Shown: positions 8,675 to 16,305 of the stretch, in pieces
How positions within the stretch are numbered: the stretch's first letter is position 1
How the letters are laid out: every line of letters begins with the position of its first letter
Origin: DATBGZ01 sp036557785
Lineage (GTDB): Bacteria; Actinomycetota; Actinomycetes; Mycobacteriales; Micromonosporaceae
Assembly (NCBI GenBank): GCA_036557785.1
Contig: DATBGZ010000005.1
Span: 1 to 45,432 of the forward strand
Direction: 5' to 3'
Length of the DNA: 45,432 nucleotides
Position numbers and translations under genes: made by a program
The notes under the pieces: model-generated
Databases searched by the model: none
What the model saw: the letters and a program-made list of their open reading frames with translations, nothing else
What the model was told of the DNA's origin: nothing

Positions 8675-8860
8675 ATGGCGAAGAAGGCGCTGATCCTCAA
8701 GGCGGCGGCGAAGCCGAAGTTCGCCGTCCGCGCGTACAGCCGCTGCCAGCGCTGCGGTCGACCCAAGGCGGTCTACCGCAAGTTCGGCTTGTGCCGCATC
8801 TGTATCCGCGACATGGCGCACCAGGGCGAGCTGCCCGGCGTCGCGAAGGCCTCCTGGTAA
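8675..8860 (+). CDS. rpsN: 30S ribosomal protein S14, zinc-binding type (type Z)
   Basis: S14 is a late-assembly protein of the 30S head. The 61-residue length and the two CxxC pairs (C24/C27 and C40/C43) define the short zinc-binding form, rather than the long zinc-free form that many actinobacteria keep as a Zur-controlled spare. The ending HQGELPGVAKASW is typical. It is preceded by AAGGAG and by a tandem duplication that extends the gap from rplE to 57 nt. Confidence 0.98.
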   Translation: MAKKALILKAAAKPKFAVRAYSRCQRCGRPKAVYRKFGLCRICIRDMAHQGELPGVAKASW

Positions 8861-8933
8861 GACACGCCCGGCGTGCCGGTACTTCGCCGAAGGCCCGGTC
8901 AGGGAACCACGGCGAGAAGGGTTAGACGAAGTC

Positions 8934-9341
8934 ATGACGATGACCGATCCGATCGCAGACATGCTCACTCGTCTGCGCAACGCCAATCAGGCGTATCACG
9001 ACAAGGTCTCGATCCCGTACTCGAAGATCAAGGCGAGCATCGCCGAGGTGCTCAAGACCGAGGGCTACGTCTCGGCCTGGCTGGTCGAGGAGCCGGACGA
9101 GGGTGCGGTCGGCAAGACCCTGGTGGTGGAGCTGAAGTACGGGCCCCACCGGGAGCGCAGCCTCGCCGGGATCCGGCGGGTCTCCAAGCCCGGCCTGCGC
9201 GTCTACGCGAAGGCGCAGGAGATGCCCAGGGTCCTCGGCGGACTCGGCATCGCGATCATCTCGACGTCACACGGCCTGCTGACCGATCGGCAGGCTCGCA
9301 AGCGGAACGTGGGCGGGGAAGTCCTCGCCTGGGTCTGGTAG
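8934..9341 (+). CDS. rpsH: 30S ribosomal protein S8
   Basis: S8 (135 residues) is a primary binder of the 16S central domain, and in enterobacteria it represses the spc operon. It begins MTMTDPIADMLTRLRNANQAY and has the C-terminal GLGIAIISTSHGLLTDRQARK block and the final GGEVLAWVW. The ATG at 8934 matches the usual actinobacterial start; a second ATG two codons later is possible. The gap from rpsN is 73 nt. Confidence 0.98.
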   Translation: MTMTDPIADMLTRLRNANQAYHDKVSIPYSKIKASIAEVLKTEGYVSAWLVEEPDEGAVGKTLVVELKYGPHRERSLAGIRRVSKPGLRVYAKAQEMPRVLGGLGIAIISTSHGLLTDRQARKRNVGGEVLAWVW

Positions 9342-9352
9342 GGGGTCCGACA

Positions 9353-9895
9353 ATGTCGCGCATCGGGCGCAGGCCGATCCCCGTCCCGTCGGGCGTCGAG
9401 GTGACGATCACCGGCCAGACCGTACGGGTGAAGGGACCCAAGGGCGAATTGGCGCACACCGTCGCCGAGCCCATCAGGGTCGAACGTGGTGAGGACGGCG
9501 CGTTGCTGCTCTCCCGCCCCAACGACGAGCGCCGGGCCAAAGAACTGCACGGCCTGTCCCGCACGCTGGTCGCCAACATGGTCGTCGGAGTGACCGACGG
9601 ATACCGCAAGTCGCTGGAGATCAGCGGCACCGGCTACCGGGTGCAGCAGAAGGGCACGGACCTGGAGTTCGCGCTCGGTTTCTCGCATCCGGTACTCGTG
9701 GCGGCGCCGATCGGCATCACGTTCACGGTGGAGCGGCCGACGCTGTTCCACGTCAGTGGTATCGACAAGCAACAGGTCGGCGAGGTCGCCGCGAACATCC
9801 GCAAGATCCGTCCGCCGGAGCCGTACAAGGGCAAGGGCGTGATGTACCAGGGCGAGGTCATTCGACGCAAGGCCGGGAAGGCGGGCAAGAAGTGA
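9353..9895 (+). CDS. rplF: 50S ribosomal protein L6
   Basis: L6 (180 residues) supports the factor-binding site near the sarcin-ricin loop. It starts MSRIGRRPIPVPSGVEVTI and has two repeated alpha/beta domains and the C-terminal signature IRKIRPPEPYKGKGVMYQGE. The ATG at 9353 was chosen because it is canonical and lies 11 nt after rpsH. The frame is open far upstream but overlaps rpsH and rpsN. A tandem repeat lies between its stop and rplR. Confidence 0.98.
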   Translation: MSRIGRRPIPVPSGVEVTITGQTVRVKGPKGELAHTVAEPIRVERGEDGALLLSRPNDERRAKELHGLSRTLVANMVVGVTDGYRKSLEISGTGYRVQQKGTDLEFALGFSHPVLVAAPIGITFTVERPTLFHVSGIDKQQVGEVAANIRKIRPPEPYKGKGVMYQGEVIRRKAGKAGKK

Positions 9896-9998
9896 CGGGC
9901 GGGCGAAGCCGTGGGTGGGACGGGGTAATGGGCGGGCGAAGCCGTGGGTGGGACCTGGTAATGGGCGGGGCGAAGCCGAGGGAGGGACTGGAGTAATG
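9896..9998 (+). repeat. triplicated 33-35-nt start region before rplR
   Basis: Three near-copies of a GGGCGGGCGAAGCCG...GGTAATG unit occupy the rplF-rplR gap, with ATGs at 9928, 9961 and 9996. The first two ATGs share a 22-codon frame whose TAA (9994-9996) overlaps the rplR ATG. A GTG at 9911 opens a five-codon frame ending in TAATG at 9926-9930. A GTG at 9915 could alternatively extend L18 by 27 residues. Confidence 0.8.
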
Positions 9999-10385
9999 GT
10001 TGCGACGCTGCTCAAGCGGCGCCCAGGCGTGGCTGCCCGGCGCGCGATCGGGCGCGCCCGACGCCACTTCCGGGTACGCCGCGTCGTCAACGGGACCACT
10101 GCCCGTCCGCGTCTGGTGGTCACCCGCTCGCTGCGCCACATCACGGCCCAGGTCGTCGACGACACCAGGGGCCACACGGTCGTCTTCGCATCCAGCCTCG
10201 ACAGCACGGTCCGGGGCAGCGAGGGAGACAAGAAGTCGGTCGCGGCGAAGGTCGGCGCGCTCATCGCCCAGCGGGCCAAGGCCGCCGGGATCAGTACGGT
10301 CGTCTTCGACCGCGGCGGCAACCGGTATGCGGGGCGGATCGCCTCGCTCGCCGACGCCGCGCGCGAAGCCGGACTCGAGTTCTAA
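9996..10385 (+). CDS. rplR: 50S ribosomal protein L18
   Basis: L18 (129 residues) carries 5S rRNA with L5 into the central protuberance. The basic N-terminus (LLKRRPGVAARRAIGRARR) is followed by the conserved RPRLVVTRSLRHITAQVVDD and the C-terminal FDRGGNRYAGRIASLADAARE. I chose the ATG at 9996, which gives the normal length and is preceded by GGGACTGGAG. Upstream in-frame codons lie within the tandem repeat and would add a Gly/Arg-rich extension without family support. Confidence 0.96.
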   Translation: MVATLLKRRPGVAARRAIGRARRHFRVRRVVNGTTARPRLVVTRSLRHITAQVVDDTRGHTVVFASSLDSTVRGSEGDKKSVAAKVGALIAQRAKAAGISTVVFDRGGNRYAGRIASLADAAREAGLEF

Positions 10386-10407
10386 CCGAAAGGGAGAGTG
10401 GACGGAC

Positions 10408-11055
10408 ATGCCAGGTCCACAGCGCCGGGGCCCCGGGTCCGGTACCGCTGGCCCCGAGGGGCGCGATGGCCGGGAGGGTCGCGAAGGCGGCCGTGGCCGC
10501 GGCCGTGGTGAGGGGCGGGGCGCCCGTGAGGTTGCGGAGAAGACCCCGCACCTCGAGCGCGTCGTCACCATCAACCGCGTGGCGAAGGTCGTCAAGGGCG
10601 GCCGCCGGTTCAGCTTCACCGCGCTCGTGGTCGTCGGCGATGGCGAGGGAACCGTCGGGATCGGCTACGGCAAGGCCAAGGAGGTGCCCGCCGCCATCGC
10701 CAAGGGTGTCGAGGAGGCCAAGAAGCACTTCTTCAAGGTGCCCCGGGTCGCCGCCACGATCCCGCACCCCGTCCAGGGCGAGGATGCCGCGGGCGTCGTG
10801 CTGCTCAAGCCGGCCAGCGCCGGTACCGGCGTCATCGCGGGTGGCCCGGTCCGAGCGGTGCTGGAGTGTGCCGGGATCCACGACGTCCTCTCCAAGAGCC
10901 TCGGGTCGAGCAACCCGATCAACATCGTGCACGCGACGGTCGCGGCGCTGCGCAAGCTCGAGTCACCCGAGGCGGTCGCGGCCCGCCGTGGGCTGGCGGT
11001 CGAAGACGTGGCGCCCTCTGCCATGCTCGCGGCCCGAGCGGGTGCGGGGGCATGA
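10408..11055 (+). CDS. rpsE: 30S ribosomal protein S5 with Gly/Arg-rich N-terminus
   Basis: S5 (215 residues) helps form the mRNA entry tunnel and affects decoding accuracy. The first 47 residues are Gly/Arg/Glu-rich low complexity. Then come the double-stranded RNA-binding fold (LERVVTINRVAKVVKGGRRF) and the ribosomal S5 C-terminal domain with KSLGSSNPINIVHATVAAL. The ATG at 10408 follows GGGAGAG and gives a typical actinobacterial length; the longer open frame overlaps rplR and is rejected. Confidence 0.98.
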   Translation: MPGPQRRGPGSGTAGPEGRDGREGREGGRGRGRGEGRGAREVAEKTPHLERVVTINRVAKVVKGGRRFSFTALVVVGDGEGTVGIGYGKAKEVPAAIAKGVEEAKKHFFKVPRVAATIPHPVQGEDAAGVVLLKPASAGTGVIAGGPVRAVLECAGIHDVLSKSLGSSNPINIVHATVAALRKLESPEAVAARRGLAVEDVAPSAMLAARAGAGA

Positions 11056-11080
11056 GCATGCGCGAGCGAGAGGAATTGCC

Positions 11081-11266
11081 GTGAAGCTACGGGTCACCCA
11101 GGTCCGCTCTGATATCGGGGCGAAGCAGAACCAGCGGGCAACGCTGCGCTCGCTCGGCCTGAAGCGGATCAACGATGTCGTGGAGAAGGAGGACCGCCCC
11201 GAATTCCGGGGGATGATCTTCACGGTCCGGCATCTCGTTTCCGTGGAGGAGGTCGAGGACAAGTGA
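11081..11266 (+). CDS. rpmD: 50S ribosomal protein L30
   Basis: L30 is a small 23S-binding protein. The 61-residue product starts MKLRVTQVRSDIGAKQNQRA and has the conserved TLRSLGLKRINDVVEKED segment. I chose the GTG at 11081, preceded by GAGAGG, since it gives the exact family length; the longer open frame is the shadow of rpsE. The TGA overlaps the rplO GTG (GTGA, 11263-11266). Confidence 0.98.
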   Translation: MKLRVTQVRSDIGAKQNQRATLRSLGLKRINDVVEKEDRPEFRGMIFTVRHLVSVEEVEDK

Positions 11267-11706
11267 CGATCAAGGTCCATCACCTGCGTCCCGCGCCGGG
11301 CGCGCACACCGCCAAGACCCGCGTGGGCCGCGGCGAGGGGTCGAAGGGCAAGACGGCGGGTCGGGGTACCAAGGGCACCAAGGCCCGGTACCAGGTGCCG
11401 GCTCAGTTCGAGGGCGGCCAGATGCCGATCCACATGCGACTGCCGAAGGTCAAGGGTTTCCGGAACAGGTTCAAGGTCACATTCCAGGTCGTGAACCTCG
11501 ACCGGCTGGCCGAGCTGTTCCCGCAGGGCGGCCAGATCGGACCGGACGAACTGGTCGCGGCTGGGGCGGTTCGGCCAGGGCAGCCGATCAAGGTGCTCGG
11601 CAACGGCGAACTCGGCGGGGTGAGCCTGCGGATCTCCGCGCACGCGTTCAGCGAGTCGGCGGTCCAGAAGATCACCTCTGCGGGCGGGTCGACCACAACG
11701 CTCTGA
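11263..11706 (+). CDS. rplO: 50S ribosomal protein L15
   Basis: L15 (147 residues) is a late-assembly protein with a long Gly/Arg-rich N-terminal extension. The visible signatures are TRVGRGEGSKGKTAGRGTKG near residues 20-39, FEGGQMPIHMRLPK, and the C-terminal alpha/beta domain ending AGGSTTTL. The GTG start overlaps the rpmD stop. A 205-nt gap follows before secY, the first sizeable break inside the spc block. Confidence 0.98.
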   Translation: MTIKVHHLRPAPGAHTAKTRVGRGEGSKGKTAGRGTKGTKARYQVPAQFEGGQMPIHMRLPKVKGFRNRFKVTFQVVNLDRLAELFPQGGQIGPDELVAAGAVRPGQPIKVLGNGELGGVSLRISAHAFSESAVQKITSAGGSTTTL

Positions 11707-11746
11707 TCCGCGCATCCCCGACCTAACCGGTCGGCCGACTGGCTGT

Positions 11747-11752
11747 TAGAGT
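11747..11752 (+). promoter_or_regulatory. possible -10 element upstream of secY
   Basis: TAGAGT fits TANNNT and lies in the 205-nt gap before secY, 160 nt from the start. No convincing -35 is seen 16-18 bp upstream, so this is a weak candidate for an internal spc-operon promoter. Confidence 0.25.
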
Positions 11753-11911
11753 CGGCATCCAGCGACGGCCTCACTGGCCGGACGATGCACGTTCCGCACA
11801 GCCGGCTGCCGGCGGCCCACCCGCCAGTGGTTACTGCCCGGCCGCGGTCAACCCCAGCAGAACACCCCCGCCGGTCCGAAGCCGGTCCGCCCCCGCGCAG
11901 GAGGAAGAACC

Positions 11912-13237
11912 TTGCTCTCCGCCTTTCTCAGTGCGTTCCGAACGCCTGACCTGCGCAAGAAGCTGATCTTCACGCTGGCGATCATCGCGGTCTACCGCCT
12001 CGGTGCGACGCTGCCTAGCCCCGGCGTGTCGTTCGCCCGGGTCCAGACGTGCATCGACGCGGCCCAGGGCGCCGACACGACGGGCGTGTATACGCTGCTG
12101 AACCTGTTCTCCGGCGGTGCGCTGCTCAAACTCTCGGTCTTCGCGCTCGGCATCATGCCGTACATCACGGCGAGCATCATCCTGCAGCTGCTCACTGTGG
12201 TGGTCCCCCGGCTTGAGCTGCTGAAGAAGGAGGGCCAATCCGGCCAGGCGAAGATCACGCAGTACACGCGTTATCTCACGCTCGGCCTGGCGATCCTGCA
12301 GGCCTCAGCGTTCGTCGCGCTGGCCCGGACCGGTCAGCTCTTCAACAACGCCTGCGACCAGCAGGTGATCCCCGAGGATACGAAGCTGGGCTTCCCGCTG
12401 ACCGTGGTCACGCTGGTGGTCACGATGACGGCCGGCACCGGCGTGATCATGTGGCTCGGCGAGCTCATCACCGACCGCGGCGTCGGCAACGGCATGTCGG
12501 TGCTGATCTTCACGTCGATCGCGGCCCGGCTGCCCAGCGAGGGATGGCAGATCAAGGAGGTCCGTGGCCTGGCCACGTTCTTCGGCGTCATCGCCATCGG
12601 CGTCGTGGTGATTACGCTGGTGGTCTTCATAGAACAGGCTCAACGCCGCATCCCGGTCCAGTACGCCAAACGGATGATCGGCCGCCGGATGTACGGGGGC
12701 ACGTCCACGTACATCCCCCTCAAGGTCAACCAGGCCGGTGTCATCCCGGTGATCTTCGCGTCGTCGCTGCTCTACCTGCCACAGCTGATCATCGGCTTCA
12801 TGGACCCGTCGAACCCGAACCACTTCTACCGGTTCATCACCGACTACATCATCAACCCGAAGCACTGGCTGAACATCAGCCTGTTCTTCCTGTTGATCAT
12901 CGCCTTCACGTACTTCTACGTCGGGATCACCTTCAACCCGACCGAGGTCGCCGACAACATGAAGCGCTACGGCGGTTTCGTCCCGGGTATCCGGCCCGGC
13001 CGCCCGACCGCGGAGTACCTCGGCTTCATCCTGAGCCGGATCACCTTCCCCGGCTCGCTCTACCTTGCGCTCATCGCGGTGCTACCGAACCTGTTCATCA
13101 ACCTGGTCGGTGGAAACCTGCAGAACTTCCCGTTCGGTGGTACGGCCGTGCTGATCATCGTCGGGGTGGGCCTGGAGACCGTCAAACAGATCGAGAGCCA
13201 GCTCATGCAGCGTAACTACGAAGGGTTCCTGAGGTAG
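11912..13237 (+). CDS. secY: preprotein translocase subunit SecY
   Basis: SecY is the ten-helix pore of the Sec translocon in the cytoplasmic membrane, working with SecE/SecG and SecA. The 441-residue product starts with the amphipathic MLSAFLSAFRTPDLRKK helix. It has the plug region (GVSFARVQTCIDAA, near 33-46), ALGIMPYITASIILQLL, and the C-terminal family signature GRPTAEYLGFILSRITFPGS. The start is a TTG at 11912, set by GCAGGAGGAAG just upstream. Its position between rplO and adk is standard. Confidence 0.98.
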   Translation: MLSAFLSAFRTPDLRKKLIFTLAIIAVYRLGATLPSPGVSFARVQTCIDAAQGADTTGVYTLLNLFSGGALLKLSVFALGIMPYITASIILQLLTVVVPRLELLKKEGQSGQAKITQYTRYLTLGLAILQASAFVALARTGQLFNNACDQQVIPEDTKLGFPLTVVTLVVTMTAGTGVIMWLGELITDRGVGNGMSVLIFTSIAARLPSEGWQIKEVRGLATFFGVIAIGVVVITLVVFIEQAQRRIPVQYAKRMIGRRMYGGTSTYIPLKVNQAGVIPVIFASSLLYLPQLIIGFMDPSNPNHFYRFITDYIINPKHWLNISLFFLLIIAFTYFYVGITFNPTEVADNMKRYGGFVPGIRPGRPTAEYLGFILSRITFPGSLYLALIAVLPNLFINLVGGNLQNFPFGGTAVLIIVGVGLETVKQIESQLMQRNYEGFLR

Positions 13238-13487
13238 ACCAACGCCAGGGCAACGCACCCACCGCCTGCCGTGAGCGACGATCCCGCACCATCGAGCCCG
13301 TAGTCGCGAGCGAGAATGTCGAGCGAGGAGCGGAGGCTCCGGCGCCGGAACGGAGAAGCACGTGCATAAGCCCTCGCGACGTGGCCGCCCGGGGTGGCGC
13401 AAGCGGGGCAGTGGGCGCGGAACTGGTCGGCAGGCGAGGCTCGGACTGTCGGCAAGCAAGCCCGGGCGGCGGAGGGGTGGTGGTCCC
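13238..13487. other. secY-adk gap (250 bp)
   Basis: The gap holds a perfect 12-bp palindrome TCCGGCGCCGGA (13338-13349) next to a small GGAGC/GCTCC hairpin. A 17-codon ATG frame (13316-13369) has no recognisable product. The adk frame is also open upstream from 13362, but the added residues are Arg/Gly-rich and not Adk-like. Confidence 0.5.
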
Positions 13488-14141
13488 ATGAGGCTGGTGT
13501 TGGTGGGACCGCCCGGAGCGGGCAAGGGCACCCAGGCCGAGTTCATCGCGGCACACCTCGCGGTGCCGAAGATCTCGACGGGCGACATCTTCCGTGCCCA
13601 CCTCGCCGGGGGGACGCCACTCGGGCTCGAGGCGAAGCGGTACATGGAGTCCGGCCAGCTCGTGCCCGACGAGGTGACGATCGACATGGTCCGGCAGCGG
13701 CTGGCCGAGCCCGATGCTCGCGACGGGTTCCTGCTCGACGGGTTCCCCCGCACGCTGCCGCAGGCCATCGCGCTGGACAAGCTGCTCGGCGACCTCGCGG
13801 TCTCCCTCGACGTGGTGCTGGAGCTCGTGGTGGACGACGACGAGGTGATCCGGCGCTTGTCTGGCCGGTGGATCTGCCGCGGTTGCGGCAAGATCTGGCA
13901 CGAGACGTTCGACCCGCCGACGCATGAGGGCCGGTGTGATCGGTGCGGGGGCGAGTTGTACCAGCGCGACGACGACAAGGCCGAGACTGTCGCCGAGCGC
14001 CTGCGCGTCTACGCCCGGGACACCGCTCCACTGGTCGACTTCTACGGAGCTCAGGGCAAGCTCGTCGGCATCGACGCGACCGGACCGGTCGAGGATGTCA
14101 CCGAACGCGCCAAGGACGCGTTGCGGCGGTACGGGGGTTGA
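13488..14141 (+). CDS. adk: adenylate kinase, zinc-lid type
   Basis: Adenylate kinase interconverts ATP + AMP and 2 ADP in the cytoplasm. The product (217 residues) has the P-loop GPPGAGKGT (7-15), the AMP-binding DGFPRT (84-89) and a long LID with four cysteines (C130, C133, C150, C153) arranged to bind zinc. This Cys4 lid is usual in Bacillus-type enzymes, while many actinobacterial Adks have a short or Cys-poor lid. The ATG at 13488 follows GGAGGGG and begins directly with the first beta strand. map follows after 2 nt. Confidence 0.97.
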   Translation: MRLVLVGPPGAGKGTQAEFIAAHLAVPKISTGDIFRAHLAGGTPLGLEAKRYMESGQLVPDEVTIDMVRQRLAEPDARDGFLLDGFPRTLPQAIALDKLLGDLAVSLDVVLELVVDDDEVIRRLSGRWICRGCGKIWHETFDPPTHEGRCDRCGGELYQRDDDKAETVAERLRVYARDTAPLVDFYGAQGKLVGIDATGPVEDVTERAKDALRRYGG

Positions 14142-14143
14142 GG

Positions 14144-14980
14144 GTGCGAGTCCGGCCGTTGATGATCCAGTACAAGACGCCGGAGCAGATCGCGCAGATG
14201 CGGGCCGCCGGGCTCGTGGTCGCCGATGTGCTCGCGAGGGTGAGCGACGCCGTCGCTCCCGGCGTCTCGACCGCGGACCTGGACCGCTTGGCGGGGGAGG
14301 TGATCCGCTCCCACGGCGCGGTGCCGTCGTTCCTGGGCTACCAGGGTTACCCGGCGACGATCTGCACCTCCGTGAACGAGCAGATCGTGCACACGATCCC
14401 TGGCGCGTCGCAGGTGCTGCGCCGGGGCGACCTGATCTCGGTCGACGCCGGCGCGATCCTTGACGGCTGGCACGGCGACGCCGCGGTCACGGTCGGCGTG
14501 GGTGAGATCGCCGAGGAGCTCCAGCAGCTGGCGAGGGCCGCCGAGGACGCGCTGTGGGCCGGGATCGTGGCCGCGGCCCAGGGCGTACGCTCCGGTCGCG
14601 GCCGGCTCACCGACATCTCCCGCGCGATCGAGGTCTCGGTCCGGTCGTCGGGCCGGTACGGCATCGTGGACGGGTACGGCGGGCACGGCATCGGCACCGA
14701 GATGCACCAGGACCCACACGTGCTCAACCACGGCCGCCCCGGCCGGGGGCCGCGCCTGGTACCCGGCCTCTGCCTCGCGATCGAGCCGATGATCACGGTC
14801 GGCTCGGCCCGTACGGTGGAGCTGGCCGACGGCTGGACGGTCGTGACCCAGGACGGCTCCATCGCCGCGCACGTCGAGCACACCGTGGCGCTGATGCCCG
14901 ATGGCGCATGGGTGCTCACGGCCGCCGACGGCGGCGCCCAACGGCTGGGCGAGCTGCTCAGCAGTGCCGCCGCGGTTTGA
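14144..14980 (+). CDS. map: methionine aminopeptidase, type I
   Basis: MetAP removes the initiator methionine from nascent proteins with a dinuclear metal centre. The pita-bread fold is evident from KTPEQIAQMRAAGLVVADVL, YPATICTSVNEQIVHTIPG, SVDAGAILDGWHGDAAVTVG (two metal Asp), GHGIGTEMHQDPHV (metal His) and the glutamates near LCLAIEPMITVG and HVEHTVAL. I chose the GTG at 14144 because a GGGGG lies 7 nt upstream and it nearly abuts adk; the ATG at 14162 gives a more standard N-terminus but lacks a well-placed Shine-Dalgarno. Product 278 or 272 residues. Confidence 0.95.
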   Translation: MRVRPLMIQYKTPEQIAQMRAAGLVVADVLARVSDAVAPGVSTADLDRLAGEVIRSHGAVPSFLGYQGYPATICTSVNEQIVHTIPGASQVLRRGDLISVDAGAILDGWHGDAAVTVGVGEIAEELQQLARAAEDALWAGIVAAAQGVRSGRGRLTDISRAIEVSVRSSGRYGIVDGYGGHGIGTEMHQDPHVLNHGRPGRGPRLVPGLCLAIEPMITVGSARTVELADGWTVVTQDGSIAAHVEHTVALMPDGAWVLTAADGGAQRLGELLSSAAAV

Positions 14981-15006
14981 ACCGTCGCGCGGCATCCGCG
15001 GCCGGT

Positions 15007-15036
15007 TTGCCGCCGATGTGGCGCTGCGCGTATAGT
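15007..15036 (+). promoter_or_regulatory. infA promoter
   Basis: TTGCCG (15007-15012) and TATAGT (15031-15036) are separated by 18 bp, a good match to the housekeeping sigma promoter. It lies 222 nt before infA in a 277-nt gap and so would give a long leader. It would let infA, rpmJ and the alpha genes be made independently of the upstream spc transcript. Confidence 0.65.
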
Positions 15037-15257
15037 CTTCTGCGGCGCACGGCGTCGACTCCGGCATGCCCAACTACTGCCCGGTGCGTTCTTGGGCGGG
15101 GTGGCCGGGTCCGCGGCTGGCGTGGGTGGCCTCTACCGTCCACGAATCGACGATGCGCGCTACCGCTCCCATCTCGGGAGCTGTCGAGAGGCACGACAGG
15201 GCAGGAAAGACAGGGCACGATGGTGCCGTGTCACACCGACACTAGATAGCGGAGGAC

Positions 15258-15479
15258 ATGCCGAAGAAGGACGGTGCCATCGAGATCGAGGGCCGCGTTA
15301 TCGAGCCACTCCCGAACGCCATGTTCCGGGTCGAACTCGCCAACGGGCACAAGGTTCTGGCACACATCAGCGGCAAGATGCGGCAGCACTACATCCGCAT
15401 CCTTCCCGAGGACAGAGTCGTCGTCGAGCTTTCGCCGTACGACCTGACCCGGGGACGGATCGTCTATCGCTACAAGTGA
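15258..15479 (+). CDS. infA: translation initiation factor IF-1
   Basis: IF-1 (73 residues) is an OB-fold protein that covers the A site during initiation. It begins MPKKDGAIEIEGRVIEPLPN and contains the conserved NGHKVLAHISGKMRQHYIRI and GDRV-like EDRVVVELSPYDLTRGRIVY segments. It starts at an ATG preceded by GCGGAGGAC. A clear promoter lies upstream and rpmJ follows 84 nt downstream, the usual actinobacterial order. Confidence 0.98.
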   Translation: MPKKDGAIEIEGRVIEPLPNAMFRVELANGHKVLAHISGKMRQHYIRILPEDRVVVELSPYDLTRGRIVYRYK

Positions 15480-15563
15480 TGGTGGCCGACAGCCGACAAT
15501 CCACCCAGTTCCGGGCTCGACCTCGCGCGCGTCCGGGCAGTACCGACACATGAGAGCACACCG

Positions 15564-15677
15564 GTGAAGGTCAAGCCGAGCGTCAAGAAGATCTGCAACA
15601 AGTGCCGGGTCATCCGGCGCCATGGCCGGGTCATGGTCATCTGCTCTGACCCCCGGCACAAGCAGCGCCAGGGCTGA
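15564..15677 (+). CDS. rpmJ: 50S ribosomal protein L36 (zinc-binding form)
   Basis: L36 is the smallest ribosomal protein, binding 23S rRNA through a zinc ribbon. The 37-codon frame from the GTG at 15564 to the TGA at 15675-15677 encodes MKVKPSVKKICNKCRVIRRH and ends SDPRHKQRQG. The zinc ligands C11, C14, C27 and H32 are all present, so this is the C+ form. Its Shine-Dalgarno is weak (GAGAG, 15552-15556). It lies between infA and rpsM as in most bacteria. Confidence 0.97.
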   Translation: MKVKPSVKKICNKCRVIRRHGRVMVICSDPRHKQRQG

Positions 15678-15841
15678 CCTGGCGGACCGAGCACGCACAA
15701 CTGAAGACGTCCGCTCCAGCCGCGCGGGCCTGTGTCTCAGGCACGCACGGCGTACCCCCGGTCGGAGGCCGGGGCCCACGCAAGGGCATGTGGGGCGCAG
15801 CGGGCGACAGACCTCCGTACACCCAAGGAGTACGCCCGCAC

Positions 15842-16222
15842 ATGGCACGTCTCGTCGGCGTCGATCTGCCCCGCGAGAAGCGGATGGAGATTGCCCTCAC
15901 CTACATCTATGGCTTGGGCCGCACCCGCGCGGCCCACACCTTGGCCGCGACCGGGATCAGCCCGGACAAGCGCTCCAAGGACCTTACCGACGACGAGGTC
16001 GTAGCGCTGCGCGACTTCATCGAGGCGAACTACAAGGTCGAGGGTGACCTGCGCCGCGAGGTCGCCGCGGATATCCGCCGCAAGGTCGAGATCGGATGCT
16101 ACGAGGGCATCCGGCACCGCAAGGGCCTTCCCGTGCGCGGTCAGCGCACCCGTACCAACGCCCGCACTCGCAAGGGTCCCAAGCGGACGGTCGCCGGGAA
16201 GAAGAAGCCGGGCAAGAAGTAG
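15842..16222 (+). CDS. rpsM: 30S ribosomal protein S13
   Basis: S13 (126 residues) forms inter-subunit bridges with the 50S and pairs with S19. It starts MARLVGVDLPREKRMEIALT and has the helix-two-turns-helix signature with YGLGRTRAAHTLAATGI, then the basic RGQRTRTNARTRKGPKRT tail. I chose the ATG at 15842, preceded by AAGGAG; the frame is open upstream to 15788 without similarity. The 164-nt gap before it could hold an alpha-operon leader, but no known fold was recognised. Confidence 0.98.
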   Translation: MARLVGVDLPREKRMEIALTYIYGLGRTRAAHTLAATGISPDKRSKDLTDDEVVALRDFIEANYKVEGDLRREVAADIRRKVEIGCYEGIRHRKGLPVRGQRTRTNARTRKGPKRTVAGKKKPGKK

Positions 16223-16305
16223 TGCCCCCACCCGCGCCGGAGCGCCGCCGCGGGACCGCAGACGAATCCAGCCGCAGCATCAGACACCACGGAGCACACA
16301 GACTC

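Noticed and set aside
13316..13369. 17-codon frame between secY and adk
   Set aside because: Arg/Glu-rich, not overlapping either neighbour, and without evidence for translation.
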